Assembly: GCF_014201835.1 (NCBI RefSeq)
Contig: NZ_JACHFH010000027.1
Span: forward strand, 1 to 38,474
Reading direction: 5' to 3'
Length of the DNA: 38,474 nt
Origin: Pectinatus brassicae
GTDB lineage: Bacteria > Bacillota > Negativicutes > Selenomonadales > Selenomonadaceae
In this document: piece by piece, positions 25,640 to 34,154 of the stretch
How the letters are laid out: each line of letters begins with the position of its first letter
How positions within the stretch are numbered: the stretch's first letter is position 1
The notes under the pieces: generated by a model
What the model saw: the letters and a program-made list of their open reading frames with translations, nothing else
Databases searched by the model: none
What the model was told of the DNA's origin: nothing
Made by a program: the position numbers and the translations under genes

Positions 25640-25668
25640 TTGACAAGTATTAGCGCTTCTTTTATACT
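25640..25668 (+). promoter_or_regulatory. Promoter of the chemoreceptor gene
   Basis: A perfect TTGACA (25640-25645), a 17-base spacer and TATACT (25663-25668) lie 40 bases before the ATG. This is the best housekeeping-type promoter in the window. Confidence 0.8.
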
Positions 25669-25707
25669 TATTTCGGTATTTATAATATAAAAATTTTGGA
25701 GGAAAGT

Positions 25708-27684
25708 ATGGGAATCAAAAAAAAGTTTTTGGCACTTGCCGGATGTATTTGTCTTATAGTATTTATTATTTCATGTATCAGCTATTATATTGCTCATAAA
25801 AATCTCGAAGCGAGTGTAGAAAAAGAGCTTTTAAACTCTGTTAACACTCAGGAAATTTCTTTAAACAGCTGGCTAATGGAAAAAGCTAAACCTGGCTTAT
25901 CAGCAGCTGCTTTATTCAGCCGCATTGACGGAACTGTTGATAATAACAGAATGATTGATATGCTAAGCCTTGGCAGCAATGATAAGGAAATATTAAATCT
26001 CAGTAATGGTAATGAAGATGGTGTTTTTGTATCTTTTGCCGGCGGCGATGTTACTGGCAAAAAAGATTCACGCCAACGTCCTTGGTATAAGGATGCCAAA
26101 AAAGCTGGAAAACTCGTTTTCACCGATGCTTATAAAGATGCAACTTTTCCTGATACCATGGTAATTTCCGCGGCTATTCCTTACAATGATAAAAATGGCC
26201 AGTTCCGTGGTGCTATCTGCGATGATATATCACTTAAAACCCTGGAAAAAGTCGTTTCCACCATAAAATATGAAGGACACGGCCAGGGCTTTATTATCGA
26301 ACGTACGGGTAAAATCTTAGCTTCTGCAAATAAAAAAGAAAATTTTACTGAAGTCAAGGATAATGCATTATTAAAAGATCAATTTAATAATATGCTGCAA
26401 AATAAAACAGGCTATTTCTTAGCAACTGCTAATGGCGAAAAAGTCGTAGTTGCCTATACCACAGTGCGCTCGACTAATTGGCTTGTTGGTATTTCAGTAC
26501 CAGAAGCAATTGTTTTTGGTAAGGTTGCTTCTCTAAAATGGATATATGGTGGCTTAGGATTACTTGCCCTTATAATTCTCGTATTTATCAGTCTGCGTTT
26601 TTCCGCACAAATAACCGGCAATGTTATTCGCTTAAAAAAACATGCCGATGAACTGTCTAATGGTAATTTTAAGATAGACGATCTTGCCGTTACTTCTACT
26701 GATGAATTTGCCGATCTTACCAATGCTTTTAACAGCATGAGCCATAATATCCGCAGCCTGATAAAAAATATTAATGCTGCTTCTGACCAGGTATCTACCG
26801 CCTCTACTGATTTGTCACATAATGCCCAGCAGTCTGCTGAAGCTGCCAATAATGTTGCCGAAACAGTAACGCATATTGCCAACAATATGGAAACACAAAT
26901 TGCTAATGTTAATACAGCGAAAAATGAAGTTGATACTGTATTTCTCGATATAACTAAAGTTACAGAAAAAACCAATGCAATAGAAAAAACTTCTGCCAAG
27001 TCAGCTGATGCTGCCCAACAAGGCAAGACTTTAATGGAAAATGCTGTCGGCAAGATGGAAAACATCGAAAAAAGCGTTCTGCATCTAGCTGATATAGTAC
27101 AAAAACTTGGTGATAATTCCAGTGAAATTGGACAAATAATTGATACTATCTCAGCTATTGCTGACCAAACAAATCTATTGGCACTTAACGCTGCTATTGA
27201 AGCTGCTCGTGCTGGTGAACATGGCAAAGGCTTTGCTGTAGTTGCTGAAGAGGTAAGAAAGCTTGCTGCTGAATCGCAGGAAGCTGCTGAAAAAATTAAA
27301 GACCATATTTCTTCTATTCAGCAAGATACCAGCAGTGCTGTTAGTGCTATGGAAACAGGCACCAAAGAAGTTCAGGAAGGTACTTCTACTATTCGTGATG
27401 TTGGCAGCCAATTTGTTAATATCATGAAAATGGTTAACGAAATAAAGACCCAGATTGATGATATAAGTACTTCTGTTACTTCCGTATCTAATGGTGCCAC
27501 TAACATTGTCCGCTCAGTAAATCATATTGATGAGGACAGCCATAAAACGTCTGACTATACCCAGACCATTGCGGCTGCGGCTGAAGAACAATCTGCTTCT
27601 ACTGAAGAAATTGCTTCTGCTGCACGTACACTTTCTGATATGGCAGAAAAACTGCATGCTACTACTAAACAGTTTAAAATTTAA
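25708..27684 (+). CDS. Methyl-accepting chemotaxis protein with dCache-type sensor
   Basis: A chemoreceptor of 658 residues. The ATG at 25708 has GGAGG 5 bases upstream; a longer frame from 25696 begins at a TTG inside the ribosome site. A membrane helix ([20 protein letters not shown]) is followed by an extracytoplasmic domain of about 240 residues with dCache features ([21 protein letters not shown], then [25 protein letters not shown]). A second helix (about 273-295), HAMP and a long signalling coiled coil follow, with the conserved hairpin tip [20 protein letters not shown] and [15 protein letters not shown]. It has its own promoter and terminators on both sides. dCache receptors often bind amino acids or organic acids; the ligand here is unknown. 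The presence of a receptor implies a motile or taxis-capable organism. Confidence 0.95.
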   Translation: MGIKKKFLALAGCICLIVFIISCISYYIAHKNLEASVEKELLNSVNTQEISLNSWLMEKAKPGLSAAALFSRIDGTVDNNRMIDMLSLGSNDKEILNLSNGNEDGVFVSFAGGDVTGKKDSRQRPWYKDAKKAGKLVFTDAYKDATFPDTMVISAAIPYNDKNGQFRGAICDDISLKTLEKVVSTIKYEGHGQGFIIERTGKILASANKKENFTEVKDNALLKDQFNNMLQNKTGYFLATANGEKVVVAYTTVRSTNWLVGISVPEAIVFGKVASLKWIYGGLGLLALIILVFISLRFSAQITGNVIRLKKHADELSNGNFKIDDLAVTSTDEFADLTNAFNSMSHNIRSLIKNINAASDQVSTASTDLSHNAQQSAEAANNVAETVTHIANNMETQIANVNTAKNEVDTVFLDITKVTEKTNAIEKTSAKSADAAQQGKTLMENAVGKMENIEKSVLHLADIVQKLGDNSSEIGQIIDTISAIADQTNLLALNAAIEAARAGEHGKGFAVVAEEVRKLAAESQEAAEKIKDHISSIQQDTSSAVSAMETGTKEVQEGTSTIRDVGSQFVNIMKMVNEIKTQIDDISTSVTSVSNGATNIVRSVNHIDEDSHKTSDYTQTIAAAAEEQSASTEEIASAARTLSDMAEKLHATTKQFKI

Positions 27685-27703
27685 TATAAATTCCTAACAC
27701 GTA

Positions 27704-27750
27704 AAGAAAGAGCAGATTTGGCTATTTATTAGCTGAATCTGCTCTTTCTT
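27704..27750. terminator. Terminator after the chemoreceptor gene
   Basis: AAGAAAGAGCAGATT (27704-27718) pairs perfectly with AATCTGCTCTTTCTT (27736-27750), extended by GGCTA/TAGCT inside. The T-rich 3' arm ends transcription of the chemoreceptor gene. Confidence 0.85.
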
Positions 27751-27769
27751 GTTAACTTTATAACGCTTT

Positions 27770-28030
27770 AACCCTTCCGTCATTGCTTACACAATGACAC
27801 CTTCCCTTGCTGTAGTTCTTAGTGCTTTAGCACTTTATGCTACATTTCTTTGCACTTTAGTGCTTAGAAATGTAGTAGGCAAAGCAGAAATACAGTACAC
27901 ACCGTGAAAGGGACGGCTTTGGAACCATGAATATTAAAAAGTCATATATTTTTACTAACCTACTATAAATAATAATAGTTATCTAAGGCTCCCCTTTAGG
28001 GGAGCTGGCGGTGAAGCCGTCTGAGGGGTT
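27770..28030 (+). repeat. Palindromic repeat unit 8 (A with double C insert, spacer, B)
   Basis: Module A holds a C insert that itself contains another C insert (two TTAGTGC-type hairpins), so it is about 95 bases longer than a plain A. The TTCCCT/AGGGA arms are still present on both sides of the insert. Module B is plain. This unit opens the array 27770-28747, which fills the gap between the chemoreceptor and nitroreductase genes; I see no gene in that gap. Confidence 0.9.
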
Positions 28031-28052
28031 ACTATATTACTAGGTAAAAGAT

Positions 28053-28263
28053 AACCCTTCCGTCATTGCTTTGCAATGCCACCTTCCCTATGCTGTAGTT
28101 CTTAGTGCTTTAGCACTTTAGAAATACAGTACACACAGTGCAGGGACGGCTATAGAACCATAACTATTAATAAAAGTGATATGTTTTACTAACCTGTTGA
28201 AAATATATGCATGCTTAAAGGCTCCCCTTTAGGGGAGCTGGCGGCACAGCCGTCTGAGGGGTT
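28053..28263 (+). repeat. Palindromic repeat unit 9
   Basis: Module A has one C insert, then spacer, then plain module B ending CTGAGGGGTT. It is joined to unit 8 by a 22-base linker containing GGTAAAAGAT. Confidence 0.9.
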
Positions 28264-28286
28264 ACTAATATACCATGTAAAAGAAT

Positions 28287-28452
28287 AACCCTTCCGACTC
28301 AGCTTCGCTGAGCCACCTTCCCTAGAGGGACGGCTGTAAAACCGTAAAAACTAATAAAAGTAACCTTTTTTTCTATACAACCTGCTAAGTATTTAGTTAT
28401 GGTTCAAAGGCTCCCCTGTAGGGGAGCTGGCGGCGAAGCCGTCTGAGGAGTT
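28287..28452 (+). repeat. Palindromic repeat unit 10
   Basis: The plainest full unit on this side: no C insert, 166 bases. The first hairpin of module A is CTCAGC/GCTGAG, a fully compensated change from CATTGC/GCAATG. A 23-base linker separates it from unit 9. Confidence 0.9.
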
Positions 28453-28474
28453 ATTATATTAATAGGTAAAAGAT

Positions 28475-28747
28475 AACCCTTCCGTCATTGCTTATGCAAT
28501 GCCACCTTCCCTATGCTGTAGTTCTTAGTGCTTTAGCACTTTAGAAATACAGTACACACAGTGCAGGGACGGCTTTGGAACCATGAATATTATAATAAAA
28601 GCTATATTTTTATAATTGCTATAAATATAGTTATGGTCTAAGGCTCCCATATATGCTGTAGGTCTTAGTGCTTAGAAATGTAGTAGGCAAAGCAGAGATA
28701 CAGTACACACCGTGAAGGGAGCTGGCGGCGCAGCCACCTGAGGACTT
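28475..28747 (+). repeat. Palindromic repeat unit 11 (C inserts in both A and B)
   Basis: C inserts sit in the hairpin loops of both module A and module B. The spacer is nearly identical to the reverse complement of that in unit 6 beside the DUF559 gene. Module B ends imperfectly (CCACCTGAGGACTT), suggesting decay at the array edge. Confidence 0.88.
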
Positions 28748-28775
28748 ACTAAAGAGATGGCTTTTGACAGCATAA

Positions 28776-28829
28776 AAAAATGGAGGCTATCGTACACAAT
28801 TATTAATGTGTGCGATAGCCTCCATTTTT
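28776..28829. terminator. Strong bidirectional terminator after the nitroreductase gene
   Basis: AAAAATGGAGGCTATCG (from 28776) pairs with CGATAGCCTCCATTTTT (28813-28829), and the stem extends further to ACACA/TGTGT with one mismatch. It lies 8 bases past the minus-strand nitroreductase stop. Confidence 0.92.
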
Positions 28830-28836
28830 AGTTTAA

Positions 28837-29403
28837 TTATAATATTAAATCTGCCAATTTTCTTTTAGGTACATGGTGTGCATCATTTTCATCACGCCAA
28901 TATTTAATATCTCCATCTATTGATATTTCATCGATAATTACCGTTTCTTTAGGATAACCTACAGCAACAACAAGTGTTATTTCATATTTTTCGTTTAACT
29001 GCAGCTCTTTTTGCAGATTTTTACGATTAATATTAGCAATCATACAACCGCCCATACTTTTTTCTACTGCTCCCAATAATATGCTTTGGGCTGCAATTCC
29101 CTCATCCTGCGGTGTACCCTTTCCATTGGTTATATCTTTGACTATCACTATATAAGCACTTGGTTTTTCTCCCTCTATTGGACCAGCCCAATCTGTATAA
29201 TAACCGGCCCAAAATACATTCTCATCAATTGCCTTATATTTTTCGCTTTCATTGGCTAATATAAACCGTAGATTTTGCTTATTGGCACCACATGCTGATA
29301 AACGCGCTAGATCAACTAATTCTCTTAGGGTTTCAATTAATACCTTCTTTTCTTGATAAAAACGACGATATGAGCGATTCTTTTTTACTAAATCTTTTAA
29401 CAT
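28837..29403 (-). CDS. Nitroreductase family flavoprotein
   Basis: A 188-residue FMN-dependent nitroreductase-fold protein. The N-terminal KNRSYRRFYQEK (the family's R-S-x-R-x-F FMN-phosphate site), ARLSACGANKQNLRFIL and the C-terminal half with DEGIAAQSILLGAVEKSMGGCMIANINR and VVAVGYPKE are typical. Members reduce nitro compounds, quinones or other small electrophiles with NAD(P)H; the in vivo substrate is unknown. It is the second gene after an MFS permease, 27 bases downstream of it, so the two are probably one transcript ended by the strong hairpin at 28776. Confidence 0.88.
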   Translation of the reverse strand: MLKDLVKKNRSYRRFYQEKKVLIETLRELVDLARLSACGANKQNLRFILANESEKYKAIDENVFWAGYYTDWAGPIEGEKPSAYIVIVKDITNGKGTPQDEGIAAQSILLGAVEKSMGGCMIANINRKNLQKELQLNEKYEITLVVAVGYPKETVIIDEISIDGDIKYWRDENDAHHVPKRKLADLIL

Positions 29404-29430
29404 AATCCTTCACTCCCACATATTATAAAT

Positions 29431-30621
29431 TTATTTACTAAAATTTTCTTCTATTGCTATTATTTTTCTGCGATATATATAAGTAACTGCCATTGCCATA
29501 ATTAACGGTATCGTCATAATATGCCACATCATTACATACCCCAGTTGTTCAGCTATCGCTCCGGCTATAACCGGTCCCAGTAATACACCAATATCCATAC
29601 CTATACAATTAGTGCTGCCACCAACTCCACGCCGCTCGCTTGGCACACATTTCATCGCCAGTGACTGCACTACCGGCTGACAGGCACCAAAACCAAAAGC
29701 TGATATAAAAGCTGCCAATAAAAACGGCAGTAATGTCTGGGCATTCCCTATTATAAAAAATGCTATTACATCACATAATAATGATGGTATAAAAATCCTT
29801 ACCAAACCATATTTATCAGTTAATTTTCCAACTAAAGGACGACTAAAGACCATTGTTGCCGCTGAAATTATAAAAAACAAGCCAATATGACTCACTGCAT
29901 TTTTATGGGCAAATATTATAAGAAAAGAATTTATAACATAAAAGGACATCATTATAAAAACTTCTAAAACAGCTGGCAAAAGTGCTTCTTTAGCAAAGAT
30001 GTTATTCCATGTTATCTTAAATTTTCTGGTTCTCTTGAAATCATATTTTATTCTATAGCCTAGCATCGCTGCTACAAGCATAATAAACGCATTAATTAAA
30101 AATGTTAGATTATACCCCACTAAGTGCATTAACCATAACCCCAGCGTTGGACCAGCCGCCTGCGACACCACCTGTGTAAGTGAATAATAGCCCATTCCCA
30201 CGCCATATTTTTCCTTAGGCAAAAATTCTGCCACCATAGCCAGACAGCAGACATTACCAAAAGCCTGACCGCAGCCCTGCAATATGCGAAATAACATCAG
30301 CAATTCTACACTATGTGACAAACTATAGCCAATTGATGATATCGTCATTATTATCATTGACATAAAAAACAGATTTTTTTTATTATATGTATCGATGGCT
30401 GGTGCTGAAATTACCTTAAACAATAATGCAGAAACAGCAAATATGCTCATAAGCACACCTATAATAGTCGTACCTATTCCCAGCGAATCTGCATAAAGTG
30501 CTAAAATAGCATTGCTCATAGCCTTTGATAAATTCATCGCCATATTGGCAAAAAAGATGCTGATAAATAACCAGCTGAAAATCGGTGCTGAATTTTCTTG
30601 TTTTTTTATTATCTCCTGCAA
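29431..30621 (-). CDS. Major facilitator superfamily transporter, drug-efflux-like
   Basis: A 396-residue permease with 12 hydrophobic segments of the DHA1-like type: FFANMAMNLSKAMSNAILALYADSLG in helix 1, a mid-chain repeat of the half-structure (VFSRPLVGKLTDKYGLVR is motif A of the second half) and GFGACQPVVQSLAMKCVPSERRG near the end. It may export a toxic compound or take up a small metabolite; the sequence does not decide. It leads the two-gene unit with the nitroreductase. The short region upstream of its start (30622-30692) also contains the promoter of toxin copy 2 on the opposite strand. Confidence 0.85.
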   Translation of the reverse strand: MQEIIKKQENSAPIFSWLFISIFFANMAMNLSKAMSNAILALYADSLGIGTTIIGVLMSIFAVSALLFKVISAPAIDTYNKKNLFFMSMIIMTISSIGYSLSHSVELLMLFRILQGCGQAFGNVCCLAMVAEFLPKEKYGVGMGYYSLTQVVSQAAGPTLGLWLMHLVGYNLTFLINAFIMLVAAMLGYRIKYDFKRTRKFKITWNNIFAKEALLPAVLEVFIMMSFYVINSFLIIFAHKNAVSHIGLFFIISAATMVFSRPLVGKLTDKYGLVRIFIPSLLCDVIAFFIIGNAQTLLPFLLAAFISAFGFGACQPVVQSLAMKCVPSERRGVGGSTNCIGMDIGVLLGPVIAGAIAEQLGYVMMWHIMTIPLIMAMAVTYIYRRKIIAIEENFSK

Positions 30622-30677
30622 TAAAATACTTCCTATTCCTTTATTCTCCCAATATAGCCATTGATGCTTTATTATGA

Positions 30678-30683
30678 TATATT
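30678..30683 (+). promoter_or_regulatory. Extended -10 promoter of type I toxin copy 2
   Basis: TATATT at 30678-30683 preceded by TG one base before, at the same distance from the 5' arm (GGGTAGTTGATG) as the promoter of copy 1. Confidence 0.55.
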
Positions 30684-30692
30684 AATTTTCAC

Positions 30693-30908
30693 GGGTAGTT
30701 GATGTTTCGGTTCTTCCTCGACAGAGGAGGTGGTGCTGTGAATACATTTCAGGTCTTATCTCTAATGATAAGCTTTGATATTCTTATAGTTGCCATTATT
30801 TCATGTACTAAAATGAAATAGACCGACTCACACATGTAAGCCGGCTTTCTTCCAAACACATTCATTATATGAGGAAAGCCGAGCTTGCAGGCATCAGCTA
30901 TCCTTTTA
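30693..30908 (+). ncRNA. Type I toxin mRNA, structured, copy 2
   Basis: Second copy of the module at 18881-19096. The 5' arm GGGTAGTTGATG (30693-30704) pairs with CATCAGCTATCC (30892-30903); relative to copy 1 each arm has one change and both produce G-U pairs, so the stem is conserved while the sequence drifts. The Shine-Dalgarno hairpin keeps its five pairs (TCCTC/GAGGA, 30715-30728) while the loop changes from TTCG to GACA. A CGGCTTTC/GAAAGCCG stem and a T-run at the end are also present. Confidence 0.75.
30738..30821 (+). CDS. Small hydrophobic toxin peptide, type I toxin-antitoxin, copy 2
   Basis: A 27-residue peptide from a GTG start, MNTFQVLSLMIS, then DILIVAIISC and TKMK. It differs from copy 1 at residues 2, 14 and 15 (N for S, D and I for G and L). 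GAGGAGG lies 7 bases before the start, inside a hairpin. An Asp in the membrane segment is unusual and might weaken toxicity. Conservation of the peptide between two loci 12 kb apart, while the loop sequence around it varies, argues that it is a real gene. Confidence 0.75.
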   Translation: MNTFQVLSLMISFDILIVAIISCTKMK

Positions 30909-30916
30909 TTGCTTTT

Positions 30917-30945
30917 ATAGTAACATAATCTTTCATATTATGCAA
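30917..30945 (-). promoter_or_regulatory. Promoter of the probable antitoxin RNA, copy 2
   Basis: On the minus strand TTGCAT (30940-30945) and TACTAT (30917-30922) are 17 bases apart, directed leftward over the 3' end of toxin copy 2. The position relative to the toxin 3' arm matches copy 1, although the promoter sequence itself is unrelated. Confidence 0.5.
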
Positions 30946-30962
30946 TAAAGTAAAACAACTAG

Positions 30963-30996
30963 CTGTCGATGAAATTGTAAATTATTTCATCGACAG
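30963..30996. terminator. Hairpin after the amidohydrolase gene
   Basis: CTGTCGATGAAAT (30963-30975) pairs perfectly with ATTTCATCGACAG (30984-30996) across an 8-base loop. It lies 20 bases past the stop of the minus-strand amidohydrolase gene; the T-rich tail is weak in that direction. Confidence 0.7.
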
Positions 30997-31016
30997 TTTC
31001 TTTATAGTCTTTTTAT

Positions 31017-32282
31017 TTATTCATTAACTACTTTTTCGGTCATACGTAGAAAAGCTGCTATAGCTAGTTCCAAATCTTTGTCAGGAGTATCTTCTTCCTT
31101 GCAATGTGATAATCCATTGGTGGACATCGCAAACATCATAATGGATGGTACAAATTTCGCAATTTCAGCAGCATCATGCAATGGGCCGGAATACATGGAA
31201 GTGCGTTCACCGGTTTCTTCTTTTACGGCATCTTTGCAAAGCTCTGCTAAATGTTCATCAAAAATTGTCGGTGGTATGCTCCATACTGATTCAAATTCCA
31301 CTTCTACATTATTGTCTTTTGCTGCTGTATGGCAGGCATCGATTGCTTCTTGATACATTTTCTTTAATGTATCACCATCGATACAGCGCTGGTCAAGTGA
31401 AATTGTGCATTTACCAGGGAAAATAGTTACAATATCCGGTTCTACTTTTACCTTACCTACTGTGCAATATGCTTCGTATTTTTTGGCAATTTCGCGGAAA
31501 GCAAGTGAAGCCTGAGCAGCCGCCAAAAATGCATCACGACGCATATAAATAGGTGAGCCGGAATGGGCTGGCTGACCGGTAAAGGTGATATACTGACGTT
31601 CACAGCCGGTTATACCATATACACAGGCTACTGATTTACCTTGACTTTCAAGTACCGGAGCCTGTTCAATATGTATCTCCAAATAGCTTTTAATATTTCT
31701 TGCCAAAAATTCTTCGCGCGCTTTAGGAAAGTCTTTAATATCCAGATTATATCTGCCAATTGCTTCTAAGAAAGAAACACCATCATTATCTTTTAATTTG
31801 GCTGCTTCATCGATATCAAGTGCCCCGCTTACAGCCGAAGAACCGATACAGCTTCTGCCAAAGCGAGCTCCTTCTTCATCCGCCCAGCTTACAATATATA
31901 AGGTTTTCTTAGGTTTTTTACCATTTTTGCCATAGCGTTTAAGTGCTCCCATGCCGGATACAACGCCTAGCGCCCCATCAAGCCAGCCACCATTTGGTAC
32001 ACAGTCAAGATGACTGCCGATTACTACAGCTTCATCAGTTTCTCCTTCAATTTTAGCCCATACACTATTAGCGGAATCGACTATTATTTCTGCACCTTCT
32101 GCTTTCATCTTTGCTTTAAACCATTCCTGTGCTTTATCCCAAACTGGTGTCCAAGCTACACGATGAGCACCATCTTTATCTGATGTCAGGCTGGCTAATT
32201 CTCTTAAATCAGCAATAACATCTTTTGCTGATTCTTTCCATGTTAATTCTGCTTTTGTAAGTATTTCTGTTGATTGAGCCAT
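31017..32282 (-). CDS. Zn-dependent N-carbamoyl amidohydrolase (M20 family), probable beta-ureidopropionase
   Basis: A cytoplasmic dimetal hydrolase of 421 residues in the HyuC/AllC branch of peptidase family M20. Metal-site motifs are IGSHLDCVPNGGWLDGALGV, WADEEGARFGRSCIGS and EIHIEQAPVLE; the dimerisation/substrate loop is FTGQPAHSGSPIYMRRDA; the last metal ligand lies in STNGLSHCKEE. Sequence alone does not separate allantoate amidohydrolase, N-carbamoyl-L-amino-acid hydrolase and beta-ureidopropionase. Because PreA, PreT and a dihydropyrimidinase are encoded just upstream on the same strand, hydrolysis of N-carbamoyl-beta-alanine to beta-alanine, ammonia and CO2 is the best call. GAGG precedes the ATG by 8 bases. 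About 660 bases of palindromic repeats separate it from preA, so it may need its own promoter. Confidence 0.88.
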   Translation of the reverse strand: MAQSTEILTKAELTWKESAKDVIADLRELASLTSDKDGAHRVAWTPVWDKAQEWFKAKMKAEGAEIIVDSANSVWAKIEGETDEAVVIGSHLDCVPNGGWLDGALGVVSGMGALKRYGKNGKKPKKTLYIVSWADEEGARFGRSCIGSSAVSGALDIDEAAKLKDNDGVSFLEAIGRYNLDIKDFPKAREEFLARNIKSYLEIHIEQAPVLESQGKSVACVYGITGCERQYITFTGQPAHSGSPIYMRRDAFLAAAQASLAFREIAKKYEAYCTVGKVKVEPDIVTIFPGKCTISLDQRCIDGDTLKKMYQEAIDACHTAAKDNNVEVEFESVWSIPPTIFDEHLAELCKDAVKEETGERTSMYSGPLHDAAEIAKFVPSIMMFAMSTNGLSHCKEEDTPDKDLELAIAAFLRMTEKVVNE

Positions 32283-32329
32283 TTTTATTACCTCTTTCTA
32301 TTTCAATATACAAGTATTTATTATTTTTT

Positions 32330-32495
32330 AACCCTTCCGTCATTGCTTCGCAATGCCACCTTCCCTAAAGGGACGGCTTAAAGGATACACCAGTTTTAAC
32401 TAACACAATACGAATTATTATATAACTCACAATATATACTTCTGGTCTAAAGGCTCCCCTCTAGGGGAGCTGGCGGCACAGCCGTCTGAGGGGTT
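32330..32495 (+). repeat. Palindromic repeat unit 12
   Basis: A plain full unit of 166 bases without C insert, starting 48 bases before the amidohydrolase start. With units 13 and 14 it fills the gap 32283-32942 between preA and the amidohydrolase gene; short open frames in this gap read repeat sequence and are not genes. Confidence 0.9.
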
Positions 32496-32518
32496 ATCTC
32501 TATACCATGCAAAAGAAT

Positions 32519-32709
32519 AACCCTTCCGACTCAGCTTTGCTGAGCCACCTTCCCTTGCTATAGTTCTTTGCGCTTTAGCGCTTAGAAATATAGTACACAC
32601 AGTGAAAGGGACGGCTAAAAAACCAGCAAAATGGAAAATATATATTTATATGTTCATGGTTCAATGGCTCCCCTCTAGGGGAGCTGGCGGCACAGCCGTC
32701 TGAGGGGTT
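32519..32709 (+). repeat. Palindromic repeat unit 13
   Basis: Module A carries a C insert (core GCGCTTTAGCGC), then spacer and plain module B. Together with the linker it is repeated almost without change at 32733, with a period of 214 bases. Confidence 0.9.
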
Positions 32710-32732
32710 ATCTCTATACCATGCAAAAGAAT

Positions 32733-32923
32733 AACCCTTCCGACTCAGCTTTGCTGAGCCACCTTCCCTTGCTATAGTTCTTTGCGCTTTAGCGCTTAGA
32801 AATATAGTACACACAGTGAAAGGGACGGCTAAAAAACCAGCAAAATGGAAAATATATATTTATATGTTCATGGTTCAATGGCTCCCCTCTAGGGGAGCTG
32901 GCGGCGCAGCCGTCTGAGGGGTT
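32733..32923 (+). repeat. Palindromic repeat unit 14 (tandem copy of unit 13)
   Basis: A near-perfect copy of unit 13, 214 bases further on; the visible difference is GGCGCAGCC for GGCACAGCC in module B. It ends 20 bases before the preA stop codon. Confidence 0.9.
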
Positions 32924-32942
32924 AATTCTTTTACATACTCTC

Positions 32943-34154
32943 TCATACTGCTTTTTTCTGACGCTGGCTAATGCCAATAGCTTCGGTAGGACAAACAAGC
33001 CGACACAGATGACAACCTACACATTTATCTGTAATTAACGAAGGCTGTCTTTTTTTATGTTCCCAATCAATAGCCTGATGTCCGGCATCCTGACAAGCAA
33101 TATAACAGCGACCACAGCCCACGCATTTTTCACTAGCAAAATATGGATAAACTATGCTGTCCCTTTCCAGCTCCTGACTGGAAACAAGATTCACAAGTGA
33201 TGCCCCTACCAACTCATTAAGTGCATTTATATTATTTTCCCGCATATATTCAGCTAAGCCGTCAATCATATCTTCGACAATTCTATAGCCATATTGCATA
33301 ACACTTGTCGTGACCTGAACCGTTTGTGAACCCAATAAAATAAATTCCAGGGCATCCTGCCATGTTTCAATACCGCCAATGCCGCTTATTGGCACATTTT
33401 TTAACTGTAGGCAATTAGCCATATCACTGACAAATCTAAGGGCAATTGGTTTTACCGCTTTACCCGAATATCCTGAGATACACGATTTTCCAGCAACACT
33501 TGGCAATATTTTTTTCTTATAATCTATATTGGTTATACTTTTTATAGTATTTATTGCCGCCAAGCCATCTGCGCCATTTTGTATCGCCGCTATTGCCGGA
33601 ATTGTCATATCGGTTATATTAGGAGTCATTTTTGCCAAAATCGGCAGCTTTGTTCCCCGTCGTGTCGCAGCACAATATTTGGCAACTAGCTCTGGATTTA
33701 CGCCAACATCAGCGCCCATTGCTTCTGCCGCCATCTGGGGACAGGAAAAATTACACTCAATAATATCGACACCGACTGCTTCTGATAAGCGGGCTAATTC
33801 CTGCCATTCCTGTTCTGACTGTCCCATAATTGATGAAATTATCACCTTATTGGGAAAACGTTTTTTTAAATTTTTTAATGCCGTTAAATTTTCTTCAAGG
33901 CTATGATCAGATATCTGCTCTAAATTCCTAAAACCAATAAATGATGTTGCTTCCTTATCTACTATGTCAAAACGCGGTGATACTTCTTCGGGATGGTAAA
34001 AACCAATTGTCTTAAAAACAAGTCCTGCCCAACCAGACTGCAGGGCTCGTGCTGACATTTCCTCGTTACCGACAATACAGGAAGAAGATAATAAGAATGG
34101 ATTTTCACAGTGTATGCCGCAAAAATCAATAGATAAATCTATCTTTTTATTCAT
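32943..34154 (-). CDS. preA: Dihydropyrimidine dehydrogenase catalytic subunit PreA
   Basis: Reduces uracil and thymine to the 5,6-dihydro forms. The 403 residues consist of an FMN-binding TIM barrel like dihydroorotate dehydrogenase ([21 protein letters not shown] at the start, catalytic Cys in CNFSCPQM, phosphate site [15 protein letters not shown]) and a C-terminal ferredoxin domain with two 4Fe-4S motifs ([13 protein letters not shown] and [12 protein letters not shown]). All key residues seem present. Its ATG overlaps the preT stop (ATGA), as expected for subunits of one enzyme. Neighbouring permease and dihydropyrimidinase genes confirm the pyrimidine role. Confidence 0.94.
   Translation of the reverse strand: MNKKIDLSIDFCGIHCENPFLLSSSCIVGNEEMSARALQSGWAGLVFKTIGFYHPEEVSPRFDIVDKEATSFIGFRNLEQISDHSLEENLTALKNLKKRFPNKVIISSIMGQSEQEWQELARLSEAVGVDIIECNFSCPQMAAEAMGADVGVNPELVAKYCAATRRGTKLPILAKMTPNITDMTIPAIAAIQNGADGLAAINTIKSITNIDYKKKILPSVAGKSCISGYSGKAVKPIALRFVSDMANCLQLKNVPISGIGGIETWQDALEFILLGSQTVQVTTSVMQYGYRIVEDMIDGLAEYMRENNINALNELVGASLVNLVSSQELERDSIVYPYFASEKCVGCGRCYIACQDAGHQAIDWEHKKRQPSLITDKCVGCHLCRLVCPTEAIGISQRQKKAV

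Noticed and set aside
27770-28747. CRISPR array
   Set aside because: Repeat units are 160-270 bases with internal hairpins, and the sequences between them are conserved instead of unique, so there are no spacers; no cas gene is present.
32575-32998. Two open frames with the shared tail NPSDGCAASSPRGEP
   Set aside because: They read module B and the spacer of units 13 and 14; the shared tail only reflects the tandem repeat.
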